This document shows positions 1 to 8,533 of a stretch of DNA of 64,000 bases, one piece after another. Position 1 is the stretch's first letter, and every line of letters starts with the position of its first letter. The position numbers and the translations under genes are program-made. Under the pieces are notes generated by a model. That model did no database searches. It was not told where the DNA came from and worked only from the letters and a program-made list of their open reading frames with translations. This DNA is from Paucimonas lemoignei (GTDB taxonomy: Bacteria > Pseudomonadota > Gammaproteobacteria > Burkholderiales > Burkholderiaceae_D), in NCBI RefSeq assembly GCF_004342585.1, contig NZ_SLZQ01000018.1, positions 1 to 64,000 on the forward strand. The letters are read 5' to 3'.

Positions 1-36
1 GCCAATGATTTGTTCTTCGGTGAATCGCTTCTTCAT
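1..36 (-). CDS. IS3-family transposase OrfA, N-terminal fragment at window edge
   Basis: Read on the minus strand, the first 36 bases encode MKKRFTEEQIIG, the characteristic start of OrfA of IS3-family (IS407-like) insertion sequences. OrfA is the small helix-turn-helix partner that is frameshift-fused to the DDE protein OrfB to make the transposase. Only twelve residues are inside the window; the rest of the element lies to the left. A GGGAGG ribosome-binding site sits just upstream of the ATG, inside a short palindrome. The element has inserted into the cusB-like gene that resumes to the right. The subgroup assignment is from memory of family N-termini and is tentative; the exact IS end cannot be fixed from this side alone. 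Confidence 0.7.
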   Translation of the reverse strand, partial: MKKRFTEEQIIG

Positions 37-37
37 A

Positions 38-55
38 CTGCCTCCCAAGAGGCAG
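38..55. promoter_or_regulatory. Palindrome covering the RBS of the IS transposase
   Basis: CTGCCTC-CCAA-GAGGCAG is a perfect 7-bp inverted repeat with a 4-nt loop. On the minus strand its second arm contains the GGAGG ribosome-binding site of the transposase gene. A hairpin in mRNA reading through from outside would hide the RBS, a known way for insertion sequences to avoid activation by impinging transcription. The role here is inferred. Confidence 0.5.
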
Positions 56-62
56 ACTCTAC

Positions 63-692
63 ATCAAGTCCGTACTAATCTCGGGTAGCAGGTCACAGGC
101 ACGCCTTGAACTAGACAACCGGGATGGCAGCCTGATTCCCGGCATGCTCATGCGCGTACGCCTAGGTACAGACAAGCCGGCTTCCCGCCTTCTTGTTCCC
201 ACTGAAGCAGTGATTACAAGCGGTAAACGCTTCGTTGTCCTGGTAGCAGGAGAAAACAATGCCATGCAACCTGTGGTTGTCACGACCGGCCGGGACATCG
301 GCAGCGATACCGAAATACTGAGTGGCTTGAGTGAAGGGCAAAAGGTCGTCGCGTCCGGCCAGTTCCTAATCGACTCCGAGGCGAACCTGAAATCCGTCCT
401 TCCAAAACTCTCGGGTAATCAAGATAAACCGGATACCAAGCCTGCAGCCAAGACCAGTGCTATTTTTCAGGCGGTTGGCAAAGTTGAGCAGGTGACGCCC
501 GAGGCGCTCACTATCTCTCACAATGCCATCCCGGAACTTAAATGGGGCGCAATGACAATGGATTTCGATAAGCCTCGTCCTGACGCATTCCCAGAAATCA
601 AAGCGGGACAGGAAATCCATTTTTCCTTCAAGGAGACTGACGAGGGATACGTGCTTGAAAGCGTGTCGCCATCTCATGGAGGCCACAAATGA
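63..692 (+). pseudogene. cusB: CusB-like RND periplasmic adaptor with fused CusF domain, 5' end lost to IS insertion
   Basis: The open frame resumes just after the IS end and encodes the C-terminal third of a CusB/CzcB-type membrane-fusion protein: beta-barrel remnant around positions 100-160 (residues DNRDGSLIPGM), then the membrane-proximal domain ending near 400. A linker leads to a C-terminal CusF-like domain at about 470-690. In that domain the copper ligands keep exact CusF spacing: His, then Trp at +8, Met at +11 and Met at +13 (SHNAIPELKW, then MTM). CusB bridges the CusA pump and the outer-membrane channel, and the CusF domain would hand over Cu(I)/Ag(I). The stop overlaps the cusA start by 4 bp (ATGA), so translation is coupled. 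The amino-terminal part must lie beyond the IS or be lost. An internal ATG at 144 could start a fragment, but it would not be a working adaptor. Confidence 0.8.
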
Positions 693-3600
693 TTTCTCGA
701 ATTATTCGTGAATCCATCGCTCACCGATTCTGGGTATTGCTTGCCGCAGTCGCGGTGGCCGGATGGGGGCTGTGGTCGCTTGGTAAGACACCGTTGGATG
801 CCCTTCCCGACTTGTCGGATACCCAGGTCATCATACGTGCTCAGTATCCAGGCAAAGCACCGCAAATTGTCGAAGACCAGGTCACTTACCCGTTGACCAC
901 CGCCTTATTGGCAGTGCCAGGAGCGAAGACTGTCCGAGGATACTCGTTCTTCGGTGATTCCTTTGTCTATGTGCTCTTCGATGACAGCACGGACTTGTAC
1001 TGGGCACGCTCTCGCGTACTGGAATACCTCAATCAAGTGCAGAGCCGGCTACCGCAAGGGGTACGAGCCGAGCTCGGCCCGGATGGCACTGGCGTAGGCT
1101 GGGTCTATGAGTACGCTTTGGTAGACCGTACGGGGCAGCATGACCTGAGCCAATTGCGGGCATTGAACGACTGGTTCATGCGCTTTGAGCTGAAAACGGT
1201 TCCTGATGTCTCTGAAGTGGCGAGCATTGGCGGCATGGTGAAACAGTACCAAGTCGTACTTGACCCGGACAAGCTACGTGCATTCGGCATTTCCCATACC
1301 AAGGTGATGGATGCCCTATCCAAAGGGAATCAAGAATCTGGCGGGTCGGTTGTGGAAATGGCCGAAACAGAATACATGGTTCGCTCCCGGGGATACTTAC
1401 GCTCCCTGGAAGACTTCCGCAATGTCCCGCTATCGGTCAATGAGGCAGGTACGCCCGTTATGCTCAGGGATGTCGCCACTGTACGTCTTGGGCCGGAAAT
1501 GCGCCGTGGTATTGCCGAGCTGAATGGTGAAGGCGAGGTGGCTGGCGGCGTGGTGGTTATGCGCTCCGGTAAGAACGCGCTGGAAACCATTGATGCCGTC
1601 AAAGCCAAGCTGGCGACGCTCCAGACCTCACTTCCGAAAGGTGTTGAAGTCGTCGCAACCTACGACCGTTCTAATCTGATTAACGCTGCAGTCAAGAACT
1701 TGCGCAACAAGCTCATCGAGGAATTCATCGTCGTTGCTATTGTTTGTGCGATTTTCCTGTTCCACCTGCGCAGCGCCTTTGTCGCCATTGTGTCACTGCC
1801 CTTAGGCGTACTTGCCGCGTTCATCGTGATGCGTTACCAGGGTGTCAACGCCAATATCATGTCACTAGGCGGTATCGCCATTGCCATTGGCGCCATGGTC
1901 GATGCAGCGATTGTCATGATTGAAAATGCGCATAAGCACTTGGAAAAATACGAGCATGACCATCCAGGGCGGGAGCTTCAAGGCAAAGAACGTTGGTCCT
2001 TGATTGCCGAAGCCTCTATCGAGGTTGGACCAGCCTTGTTTTTCTCGCTGCTCATCGTGACCTTGTCCTTTATCCCTGTGTTTGCTTTGGAAGCTCAGGA
2101 AGGCAAGCTTTTCTCGCCGTTGGCCTACACCAAAACCTACACGCTTGCAGCAGCCGCCGGATTGGCAATCACCTTGGTGCCTGTCTTAATGGGATACCTC
2201 ATCCGTGGACGTATTCCTAGTGAAGCATCCAACCCCATCAACCGGGTGTTGATACACGCCTATCGCCCTTTACTGGAGACGAGTTTGCGGCACCCAGTCG
2301 CGACCATTGGCATCGCTGTTGTCGCGCTAGTTTTGACGGTCATTCCGCTGTCTCGTCTTGGCGGTGAATTCTTGCCGCCGCTGGATGAAGGGGACCTGCT
2401 GTATATGCCTTCGGCGCTACCCGGCTTGTCTGCCTCCAAGGCCAGCGAGCTGCTGCAGCAGACGGACCGGCTCATCAAGACAATACCCGAGGTGCAAACC
2501 GTCTTTGGCAAAGCTGGGCGGGCAGAGTCGGCAACCGACCCGGCACCGCTGGAAATGTTCGAAACCACCATCCAGTTCAAGCCTCGTGACCAGTGGCGCC
2601 CTGGTATGACACCGGCAAAGCTGGTGGAAGAACTTGATAGCGTCGTGAAGGTGCCCGGTCTTTCCAATGTTTGGGTACCGCCTGTACGCAATCGTATTGA
2701 CATGCTTTCGACCGGCATTAAGACACCGGTCGGGATTAAGGTGTCCGGACAGGATTTGGCCCAAATCGATAAGATTGCGCAGCAAATTGAGGCTGCCGTG
2801 AAACCCGTAGCAGGCGTAACGTCTGCATTGGCAGAGCGTGTTGGTGGCGGGCGCTACATCGATGTCAACATTGACCGGTTACGCGCAGCGCGCTATGGGC
2901 TTTCCGTCGCCGATGTGCAATCCGTCGTGTCGTCTGCGATTGGCGGAGAAAACGTTGGCGAAGTGATTGATGGGCGACAACGCTTCCCGATTAACATCCG
3001 TTATCCGCAGGATTATCGCAATTCTGTCCAATCGCTGCGGGAATTGTCAGTCGTAACGGAGCGCGGCGCCCAGATTCGCCTTGGTGACGTGGCGGACATC
3101 CAGGTGAACGATGGTCCGCCAATGATTCGCAGCGAGAACGCACGTCTTTCTGGCTGGGTTTATGTGGATGTGCGCGGCACCGATTTGCGGACTGCTGTAA
3201 AGGCCATGCAAGAAGCGGTTGCCAAAGAGGTCAAGCTCCCTGCTGGATACTCAATTGGCTGGTCAGGTCAGTTCGAGTATATGGAGCGCGCTGCGGCCAA
3301 GCTTCAGACGGTGATTCCATTGACCTTGGCTGTCATTTTTATTCTGTTGTATCTGGCATTCAGGTCTACGTCTGAAGCGTTATTGCTCATGTTGACCGTG
3401 CCATTTGCCCTTATCGGCGGCTTCTGGTTTATCTGGCTTCTGGGGCATGCTGTGTCCATTGCGACGGCAGTCGGCTTCATTGCCTTGGCCGGATTGGCGG
3501 CAGAATTCGGCGTGGTGATGCTGGTGTATCTACGTAACTCTCTTCATCATCGACTACAGGCTGGGCAATCCCTAAGCAAGGAGTTGATTATGGATGCCAT

Positions 3601-3841
3601 ACGCGAAGGGGCTGTTCTGCGTGTACGACCCAAAGCAATGACTGTAGCAGTCATCCTGGCTGGCTTATTGCCGATTATGTATGGTTCTGGAGCAGGCTCG
3701 GAGGTCATGCAGCGGATAGCAGCACCGATGGTTGGCGGCATGATTACCGCTCCGCTGTTGTCGTTATTTGTCATTCCTGCGGCTTGGCGGCTCCTGCAAG
3801 AGCGCAAGCTGCGTAGAATTGGCACTGGCCAGTCATATTAA
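689..3841 (+). CDS. cusA: CusA-type copper/silver RND efflux pump
   Basis: This 1050-residue protein is a full-length heavy-metal RND permease, the inner-membrane proton-driven pump of a CusCBA tripartite exporter of Cu(I)/Ag(I). The three methionines that form the metal site in E. coli CusA are present at identical numbers: M573 ([10 protein letters not shown]), M623 ([10 protein letters not shown]) and M672 ([13 protein letters not shown]). The TM4 motif [16 protein letters not shown] is of the monovalent-cation type rather than the divalent CzcA type. Twelve membrane segments with two large periplasmic loops are evident. It starts at the ATG overlapping the cusB stop. With the upstream adaptor gene broken by an IS, expression and function of this copy depend on readthrough or on an adaptor encoded elsewhere. 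Confidence 0.93.
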   Translation: MISRIIRESIAHRFWVLLAAVAVAGWGLWSLGKTPLDALPDLSDTQVIIRAQYPGKAPQIVEDQVTYPLTTALLAVPGAKTVRGYSFFGDSFVYVLFDDSTDLYWARSRVLEYLNQVQSRLPQGVRAELGPDGTGVGWVYEYALVDRTGQHDLSQLRALNDWFMRFELKTVPDVSEVASIGGMVKQYQVVLDPDKLRAFGISHTKVMDALSKGNQESGGSVVEMAETEYMVRSRGYLRSLEDFRNVPLSVNEAGTPVMLRDVATVRLGPEMRRGIAELNGEGEVAGGVVVMRSGKNALETIDAVKAKLATLQTSLPKGVEVVATYDRSNLINAAVKNLRNKLIEEFIVVAIVCAIFLFHLRSAFVAIVSLPLGVLAAFIVMRYQGVNANIMSLGGIAIAIGAMVDAAIVMIENAHKHLEKYEHDHPGRELQGKERWSLIAEASIEVGPALFFSLLIVTLSFIPVFALEAQEGKLFSPLAYTKTYTLAAAAGLAITLVPVLMGYLIRGRIPSEASNPINRVLIHAYRPLLETSLRHPVATIGIAVVALVLTVIPLSRLGGEFLPPLDEGDLLYMPSALPGLSASKASELLQQTDRLIKTIPEVQTVFGKAGRAESATDPAPLEMFETTIQFKPRDQWRPGMTPAKLVEELDSVVKVPGLSNVWVPPVRNRIDMLSTGIKTPVGIKVSGQDLAQIDKIAQQIEAAVKPVAGVTSALAERVGGGRYIDVNIDRLRAARYGLSVADVQSVVSSAIGGENVGEVIDGRQRFPINIRYPQDYRNSVQSLRELSVVTERGAQIRLGDVADIQVNDGPPMIRSENARLSGWVYVDVRGTDLRTAVKAMQEAVAKEVKLPAGYSIGWSGQFEYMERAAAKLQTVIPLTLAVIFILLYLAFRSTSEALLLMLTVPFALIGGFWFIWLLGHAVSIATAVGFIALAGLAAEFGVVMLVYLRNSLHHRLQAGQSLSKELIMDAIREGAVLRVRPKAMTVAVILAGLLPIMYGSGAGSEVMQRIAAPMVGGMITAPLLSLFVIPAAWRLLQERKLRRIGTGQSY

Positions 3842-3901
3842 CAAGCACAAGTTTGAGTGCTGGCTGCGGTATTGACTTTTTTATTGCCAATAGAGGAAAG
3901 T

Positions 3902-4321
3902 TTGCCGAACTCGTTTCTGAAAATTGCCGCAGCATGCGGCGTCGTTGCGCTTGCCTTGAGTGCTTTTGCGGGCCAAGAAAAAGGAAATAAGTCTGCGGAA
4001 GTTGACAGCACGAGGAAGGCTTGTGGAAGCTCCCATCCTGACAAGAATGCGGCGGAGATGGGTTGCCGGCCCAATCAAGTCAAGATGCCTCTAGCCATGA
4101 GCGATGGAGTAGTAGAAGAGGTGGATAAGGAAAACAGAAGCATCACGCTTAGGCATGGCCCTATCAAAAGTGCGACCATTGAGATGGGGCCTATGACCAT
4201 GCCTTTTCCTGTAAGGGATGCCTCATTATTGGCTAAGGTGAAGGTAGGCGACAAGGTTAGATTCACTGCCGAATTCATTGACAATGAAGCGACAATCACT
4301 TCATTGGTTGTTCGCAAGTAG
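3902..4321 (+). CDS. Periplasmic CusF-like copper-binding protein
   Basis: The best start is TTG at 3902, with a GAGGAAAG ribosome-binding site at 3893-3900; a GTG at 3857 lacks one. From 3902 the product is about 139 residues with a clean signal peptide (about 23 residues ending ALSAFA). A Cys-containing linker (C41, C55) follows, then a CusF-like OB fold at about 66-139. The metal loop reads RHGPI...EMGPMTMPF: His85, then Met95 where CusF has its Trp, then Met98 and Met100. The Trp-to-Met change and a two-residue insertion distinguish it from the domain fused to CusB. It probably acts as a periplasmic Cu(I) chaperone co-transcribed with cusA, 60 bp downstream. Confidence 0.8.
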   Translation: MPNSFLKIAAACGVVALALSAFAGQEKGNKSAEVDSTRKACGSSHPDKNAAEMGCRPNQVKMPLAMSDGVVEEVDKENRSITLRHGPIKSATIEMGPMTMPFPVRDASLLAKVKVGDKVRFTAEFIDNEATITSLVVRK

Positions 4322-4359
4322 ACGGTAATTCAGGCAGTTGGGACGTTAGCCCATTTCAG

Positions 4360-4395
4360 CTCAACCGTCTTCCTTCACCTGGTTGATTGCGTATT
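4360..4395 (-). repeat. Remnant copy of the 3' end of fdx (possible attachment-site repeat)
   Basis: Read on the minus strand, this stretch encodes EYAINQVKEDG-stop, matching the tail of the intact ferredoxin at 27973 (KYSINQVKENG-stop). The two 36-bp stretches (4360-4395 and 27972-28007) are direct repeats with 32 identical bases. Nothing of the ferredoxin gene continues upstream of it here. It is either a leftover of a deleted fdx or one of two attachment-site copies bounding a 23.6-kb inserted segment. The rest of 4322-4525 holds only a GTCCGCTTC-type repeat. Confidence 0.6.
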
Positions 4396-4457
4396 CACAT
4401 CAATGTGGCCAGTATTTGGCATACTAATTTGCGCAGCTAAAAGTCTTAATACGAAAA

Positions 4458-4481
4458 GTCTGCTTTCGGCCAGAAGCGGAC
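4458..4481 (-). repeat. Dispersed GTCCGCTTC-type intergenic repeat, copy 1
   Basis: On the minus strand this is GTCCGCTTCTGGCCGAAAGC followed by AGAC. It belongs to a family of imperfect palindromic intergenic repeats seen again at 8344, 27125, 46672 and 49244 in this window. All copies lie between genes. Confidence 0.6.
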
Positions 4482-4525
4482 GTACGCGTCCTCACGGCAA
4501 CGACGTCACGCGTTCTAGCGAACTT

Positions 4526-6043
4526 TCATGAAATAGCGCGGGTGCGTGGTTTGGTTTTTCTCAGCGACCTAATGATTACAGCAAGGGCGCGAACCGCTGC
4601 TTCCATCTGTTCGTTGCTGAACCCGCCTAAACCAAGAACCAGCCCCGAACGACCATTGCCCTGAGAATACATTGGAGACACAGCGCGCACAGCGACTCCC
4701 GCCTCCATAGCGCGTGTAGCTAGCAGGGTGTCGATTATGTCACTCGCTAGCCAGAGCACCAGGTGCATGCCCTGATCACTCGGCTGCAACCATCCCAGGT
4801 CCTGGGGAATCCATCGATTGAGCATGCTTATCAACTGACTTCGCCGGTCAGCGTACACACTGCGAATGCGTCGGATGTGCCGGTCAAGATGGCCTTCGTT
4901 AATGAAAGCAGCGAGGACGTGCTGGTCGGCGCTTGGTGCATGTCTATCCATGAGCAAGCGCGCACCGCAGAAAGCCGGCACCAAAGCGTCAGGGACGATG
5001 GCATAGCCAAGGCGTAGGGACGGAAAAAGGATCTTACTGAAGGTGCCAAGATAAACCACACGATCCGGTGCAAGTCCTTGCAGTGATGGAAATGGGTGGC
5101 CAGCATAGCGCAGTTCGCTGTCATAGTCGTCTTCCACGATCCAGGCACCGTTCTTCTGCGCCCAAGCCAGCAGTGCATTCCTGCGCCCCATGCTCATCGG
5201 CATCCCCAAGGGGTATTGATGCGAAGGCGTGACGAATGCAGCTCGCGCATGCTTTGCCATGGCGACGCCTGTTTCAACGTCAATGCCGGCATCGTCAACC
5301 GGAACGCGCACCATACGATCCTGTCGTCCAGTGCTTTCAAAAATCCCCGTGATACCTCGGTAAGCAGGGTCTTCCACCCAAGCCAGGTCGCCAGCGCCAA
5401 GCAGAACCTGGCAGGCAATGTACAAGCCTTGCTGGGTCCCAGACGTGATGATGACTTGGTCAGCGCTGCACTGCACCGAGCGCGACCTCCGGACGTACGC
5501 GGCCACCGCTTCCCGAAGAGATTTGACGCCTTGTGGATGGTCGTAGCCCGACGGCGCACCTGATCCGCGAGCACGGATGCGGTTGCCGAGCCGTCTCCAC
5601 GTTTCGTCGGGTGCCGCTGGCCCGATAGGAACAGAAACAGCAAAGGGTACTGGCGGGAGTGTCGTGAATTGCTCCGCGAATTTAACAAAGCCAGCTGCAG
5701 GTGTCGGCAGTACAGGTGGCGCGGCATTGGCTACTGGATTTTGCGAACCTCTATCAGTGGAGCGCGATTTGGCGAGTGCTGACGTCACGCGTGTGCCGGC
5801 TCTTGGCTGAGAATCGAGAAATCCCTCGGCGACTAGTTGCTCGTATGCCTCCAGCACTGTACCGCGCGCGATGCCGAGCGAAGTGGCCAACTGTCGGGTT
5901 GATGGCAAAAGATCGCCGGGCTTCAAGTTGCCAGCACGTATAGCTTCGCGTAGCGCCTGCGTTAATTGGCGGCCAAGATGCCCGCTTGTGCGGTCCAGCC
6001 CGCTAATCGGCGGTAATTCTACGGCTTGGGGGCGCCTTGGCAT
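4526..6043 (-). CDS. MocR-family PLP-dependent transcriptional regulator
   Basis: This 505-residue protein is a GntR-type winged helix fused to a class-I aminotransferase fold, the MocR/PdxR architecture. The DNA-binding part is at about residues 20-85 (GDLLPSTRQLATSLGIARGTV); a long linker leads to the aminotransferase domain from about 125. The Schiff-base lysine is K337 in GTFSKILFP, so PLP binding is likely intact. It is transcribed away from the PaiB-like/cupin/LysE/ABM operon starting at 6186. MocR regulators usually control the divergent neighbour, often vitamin B6 or amino-compound metabolism; the ligand here is unknown. Start is the ATG at 6043. Confidence 0.88.
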   Translation of the reverse strand: MPRRPQAVELPPISGLDRTSGHLGRQLTQALREAIRAGNLKPGDLLPSTRQLATSLGIARGTVLEAYEQLVAEGFLDSQPRAGTRVTSALAKSRSTDRGSQNPVANAAPPVLPTPAAGFVKFAEQFTTLPPVPFAVSVPIGPAAPDETWRRLGNRIRARGSGAPSGYDHPQGVKSLREAVAAYVRRSRSVQCSADQVIITSGTQQGLYIACQVLLGAGDLAWVEDPAYRGITGIFESTGRQDRMVRVPVDDAGIDVETGVAMAKHARAAFVTPSHQYPLGMPMSMGRRNALLAWAQKNGAWIVEDDYDSELRYAGHPFPSLQGLAPDRVVYLGTFSKILFPSLRLGYAIVPDALVPAFCGARLLMDRHAPSADQHVLAAFINEGHLDRHIRRIRSVYADRRSQLISMLNRWIPQDLGWLQPSDQGMHLVLWLASDIIDTLLATRAMEAGVAVRAVSPMYSQGNGRSGLVLGLGGFSNEQMEAAVRALAVIIRSLRKTKPRTRAIS

Positions 6044-6087
6044 GTAATTCTGGCCTACTAAAATATGCTGATTGTGGATCTACATGG

Positions 6088-6113
6088 TAATCCAGAAAAT
6101 AACGATAATCCAG
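6088..6113. promoter_or_regulatory. Candidate MocR operator: TAATCCAG direct repeat
   Basis: TAATCCAG occurs at 6088-6095 and again at 6106-6113, an 18-bp period, in the 142-bp gap between the divergent mocR and FMN-protein genes. MocR proteins commonly bind direct repeats in such gaps. A related CTGGCCTA/CAGGCCATA pair lies nearby (about 6050 and 6111). Function is inferred from position and spacing only. Confidence 0.4.
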
Positions 6114-6185
6114 GCCATACGATGAACCAACGGCAGGGAAGCGCCTAGAGCTCGGCGAACTTGCCACAAGGTCAGGAGAACCGAT

Positions 6186-6824
6186 ATGTACGTACCCGCC
6201 CATTTCAACGAGTCGCGCCCTGAAGTGTTGCAGGACCTTATCAAGCAGCATCCTTTTGGCATGCTGGTCACACATGGTGCAAGTGGGTTAGATGCCAACC
6301 ATATTCCTTTTGAACTCAATCCTCAGCAGGGTGAGTTGGGTGTGCTGACTGCCCATGTGGCGCGCGCCAACCCAGTGTGGCAGGATGTCGCTTCTGGCGA
6401 TGAGGTGCTGGTAGTTTTTCGGGCTGCTGATGCTTATATTTCGCCCAATTGGTATCCGTCCAAGCAGGAGTTCCACAAACAGGTGCCGACCTGGAATTAC
6501 ATGGTAGTCCATGCCTATGGGCGCATCAGCATCCGCGACGACGAGCGCTTCGTACGTGGCGTGGTCGCCCGATTGACCAGAACCCATGAGGCTACTCAGC
6601 CGACGCCTTGGAAGATGACCGATGGCCCCAAAGATTACATTGACACCCAGCTCAAAGCAATCGTGGGTCTGGAAATTGAAATCACACGCCTTATCGGCAA
6701 GTCAAAACTGAGTCAGAACAGAGAAGTACGTGACCTACGTAGTGCTGGCGAAGCGCTCAAGGCCCAAGGTGATAGTGTGATTGGCGATGCCATGTTGGCC
6801 TGTGCTAACACCAAGTCAGCATAA
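6186..6824 (+). CDS. PaiB-like FMN-binding split-barrel protein
   Basis: The 212-residue protein begins MYVPAHFNESRPEVLQDLI and carries the HPFGMLVTHG...NHIPFEL pattern of the PaiB family, often annotated as FMN-binding negative transcriptional regulator. The fold is a pyridoxamine-phosphate-oxidase-like split barrel with the family signature WNYMVVHAYGR in the middle. Actual DNA binding in this family is poorly supported; a flavin-linked enzymatic role is equally possible. It is the first gene of an operon divergent from mocR, which suggests induction by whatever the MocR protein senses. Confidence 0.82.
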   Translation: MYVPAHFNESRPEVLQDLIKQHPFGMLVTHGASGLDANHIPFELNPQQGELGVLTAHVARANPVWQDVASGDEVLVVFRAADAYISPNWYPSKQEFHKQVPTWNYMVVHAYGRISIRDDERFVRGVVARLTRTHEATQPTPWKMTDGPKDYIDTQLKAIVGLEIEITRLIGKSKLSQNREVRDLRSAGEALKAQGDSVIGDAMLACANTKSA

Positions 6825-6922
6825 CTCCAACCGGTGTCGAGCCATCTGGACTCGAGCAGTCACCCTAGCAGCTTCGGACCAACGCGCGCATCCCAAGAAA
6901 CACGACAAGCAGGAGATCTCAT

Positions 6923-7279
6923 ATGAGTGATACCGACCGTGATTTCATTTTTATCTGCCATGCCGACTTGCCCTGGACGCCGTCAAAGTTCACGCAGGGA
7001 GTCGAGGTGAAAAACCTTGGAAAAGCCAATGACCGAGCCATGCAGCTGGTACGCTTTCAGCCTGGTGCCTCGTTTCCAGCACATTTGCATGCGGACGTAG
7101 AGTTTTTGTTCATGTTAGAAGGCGAAGTGCTGCAGAACGGCCATAAGCTGCACGCAGGATGCTCCACCGTTGCGCCTGCTGGCACATACGATACTGAGTT
7201 CATCAGCCCGTCAGGTTGTACCTTCTTGTTGATATATGCTTTGAGCACTAGCGACAGATTCAACGCTCAGACAAGTTAG
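6923..7279 (+). CDS. Cupin-domain protein (ChrR-like)
   Basis: A single small cupin of 118 residues. The two cupin motifs are visible: G-x5-H-x-H-x4-E (GASFPAHLHADVEFLFMLEGEV) and a weaker second motif near GCSTVAPAGTYDTEF. The His/His/Glu set of the first motif would hold a metal. It resembles the ChrR-type cupins annotated as anti-sigma C-terminal domains but has no anti-sigma part. Start ATG 6923 has an AGGAG ribosome-binding site. Second gene of the MocR-linked operon; substrate unknown. Confidence 0.75.
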   Translation: MSDTDRDFIFICHADLPWTPSKFTQGVEVKNLGKANDRAMQLVRFQPGASFPAHLHADVEFLFMLEGEVLQNGHKLHAGCSTVAPAGTYDTEFISPSGCTFLLIYALSTSDRFNAQTS

Positions 7280-7311
7280 CCAAAATTTAAGGTTTATTCA
7301 GGACCCAAGCC

Positions 7312-7932
7312 ATGCTTCCATCCATTACCTTCCTGCTCACCGCGACACTCCTGGCCATTACGCCCGGACCGGGCATTGCCTATGTTGTAGCTCGTACAGT
7401 TGCCGGTGGAAGGGCAGAAGGAATTGCATCCTGTATCGGCACCGCCATTGGCGGAATGGCCCATGTCTTGGCAGCTGCACTAGGCCTGTCTCTACTGCTT
7501 GCCCAGTCTGCTCTTGCCTACACCATCGTGAAATACCTTGGGGCGGCTTACTTAATTTACCTCGGCGTTAAAATTCTTGTCTCGCGTGCTGCATCTACGG
7601 AATTGCCAACGATTGAGCGAGCAGGAACAAGCAAGGCACTGAGAGATGGCGTTCTTGTTGAGGCACTCAATGTAAAGACTGCGATGTTCTTTCTTGCCTT
7701 CATTCCCCAGTTCGTATCAGCCAACCATGCATTGGCATCGCAATTCATTTTGCTCGGAACGATTTGTGTCCTACTTAATGCCGCGGTAGATGTGTTGGCT
7801 GTGCTTGCTGCAAACCGTTTCGTTGCCTCTGGCACAGCTAAAGCGACAAGAGAGCGATTACTGTCACGAGTGTCTGGAGCCACCATGCTTTCTCTTGGAT
7901 TGATTGTGGCCGCAGCCAATCGAGAAAGTTAG
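7312..7932 (+). CDS. LysE/RhtB-family amino-acid or metabolite exporter
   Basis: 206 residues with about six hydrophobic segments. The N-terminal signature ITPGPGIAYVVARTVAGGRAEGIASCIGTAIGG is diagnostic of LysE/RhtB translocators, which export amino acids or analogues using the membrane potential. It lies 32 bp after the cupin gene. In the MocR-linked operon its likely task is removing the compound that triggers the regulator; the substrate cannot be told from sequence. Confidence 0.88.
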   Translation: MLPSITFLLTATLLAITPGPGIAYVVARTVAGGRAEGIASCIGTAIGGMAHVLAAALGLSLLLAQSALAYTIVKYLGAAYLIYLGVKILVSRAASTELPTIERAGTSKALRDGVLVEALNVKTAMFFLAFIPQFVSANHALASQFILLGTICVLLNAAVDVLAVLAANRFVASGTAKATRERLLSRVSGATMLSLGLIVAAANRES

Positions 7933-7983
7933 AGCTAAAACACTGTTCATTCCAGCTTCATAATTTCCGGACTATCAATCACT

Positions 7984-8331
7984 ATGGCAATCACAAACTC
8001 TATTTATTCCTCGACCTTTATTTTCGCCAAAGGCCAATATGACGAGGAGTTTTATAAGTTGGATGAAGAAATTGCAGCGGTAGCCAAGTCCATTCCCGGC
8101 TATATTGGAGAGGAAGCCTGGGAAAACCCGAGCAACGGATTGATCTCAAACGTCTACTACTGGGAATCTATAGAAGCCTTGCAACAATTGGTCTCGCATC
8201 CTAAACACCGAGAGGCAAAAGAAAAGCAATCCAAGTGGCTCGCCGGCTATCAGGTCGTCATTTCCCAAGTTCTACGCACATATGGCGATTCAAAGCTCGC
8301 AGATTTGCTTCCCAAACTTTCCACATCCTAA
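7984..8331 (+). CDS. Antibiotic-biosynthesis-monooxygenase (ABM) domain protein
   Basis: 115 residues matching the dimeric alpha+beta ABM fold (FAKGQYDEEFYKLDEEIAAVAKSIPGYIGEEAW, then YYWESIEALQQLVSHPKHREAK). Members include YgiN-type quinol monooxygenases and heme oxygenases; this one is closer to the broad YqjZ/ABM group of unknown substrate. Last gene of the MocR-linked operon, 51 bp downstream of the exporter. A hairpin-forming repeat follows the stop and may end transcription. Confidence 0.78.
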   Translation: MAITNSIYSSTFIFAKGQYDEEFYKLDEEIAAVAKSIPGYIGEEAWENPSNGLISNVYYWESIEALQQLVSHPKHREAKEKQSKWLAGYQVVISQVLRTYGDSKLADLLPKLSTS

Positions 8332-8343
8332 TTTGCGTGTTAT

Positions 8344-8400
8344 GTCCGCTTCGGGTCGGAAGCGGACCTTTGCCAATGACTGCTTCCGACCCAAAGCGTA
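8344..8400 (+). repeat. Dispersed GTCCGCTTC repeat, copy 2, perfect hairpin plus partner
   Basis: GTCCGCTTC-GGGTCG-GAAGCGGAC (8344-8367) is a perfect 9-bp inverted repeat with a 6-nt loop. An inverted second half-copy (TGCTTCCGACCCAAAGCG) ends near 8398. Sits between the convergent ABM and TSUP genes and could act as a transcription stop, though there is no T-run. Confidence 0.6.
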
Positions 8401-8533
8401 CTATTACCCCAGCGGCCTTAATATACTTTAGTCTGATCTACCTGGCTGATGCCAAAGGGAGGACGGAATGCACTCGCTTTTGGCAGCATGAGGCATTACG
8501 AAACTCATTCCCTTTTAAAACTTGTTAGAAGCT

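Noticed and set aside
674-3841. Several long open frames on the opposite strand and other frames inside cusA (for example 2260-2718)
   Set aside because: They are shadows of a clearly conserved RND pump; no family signature and no ribosome-binding sites.
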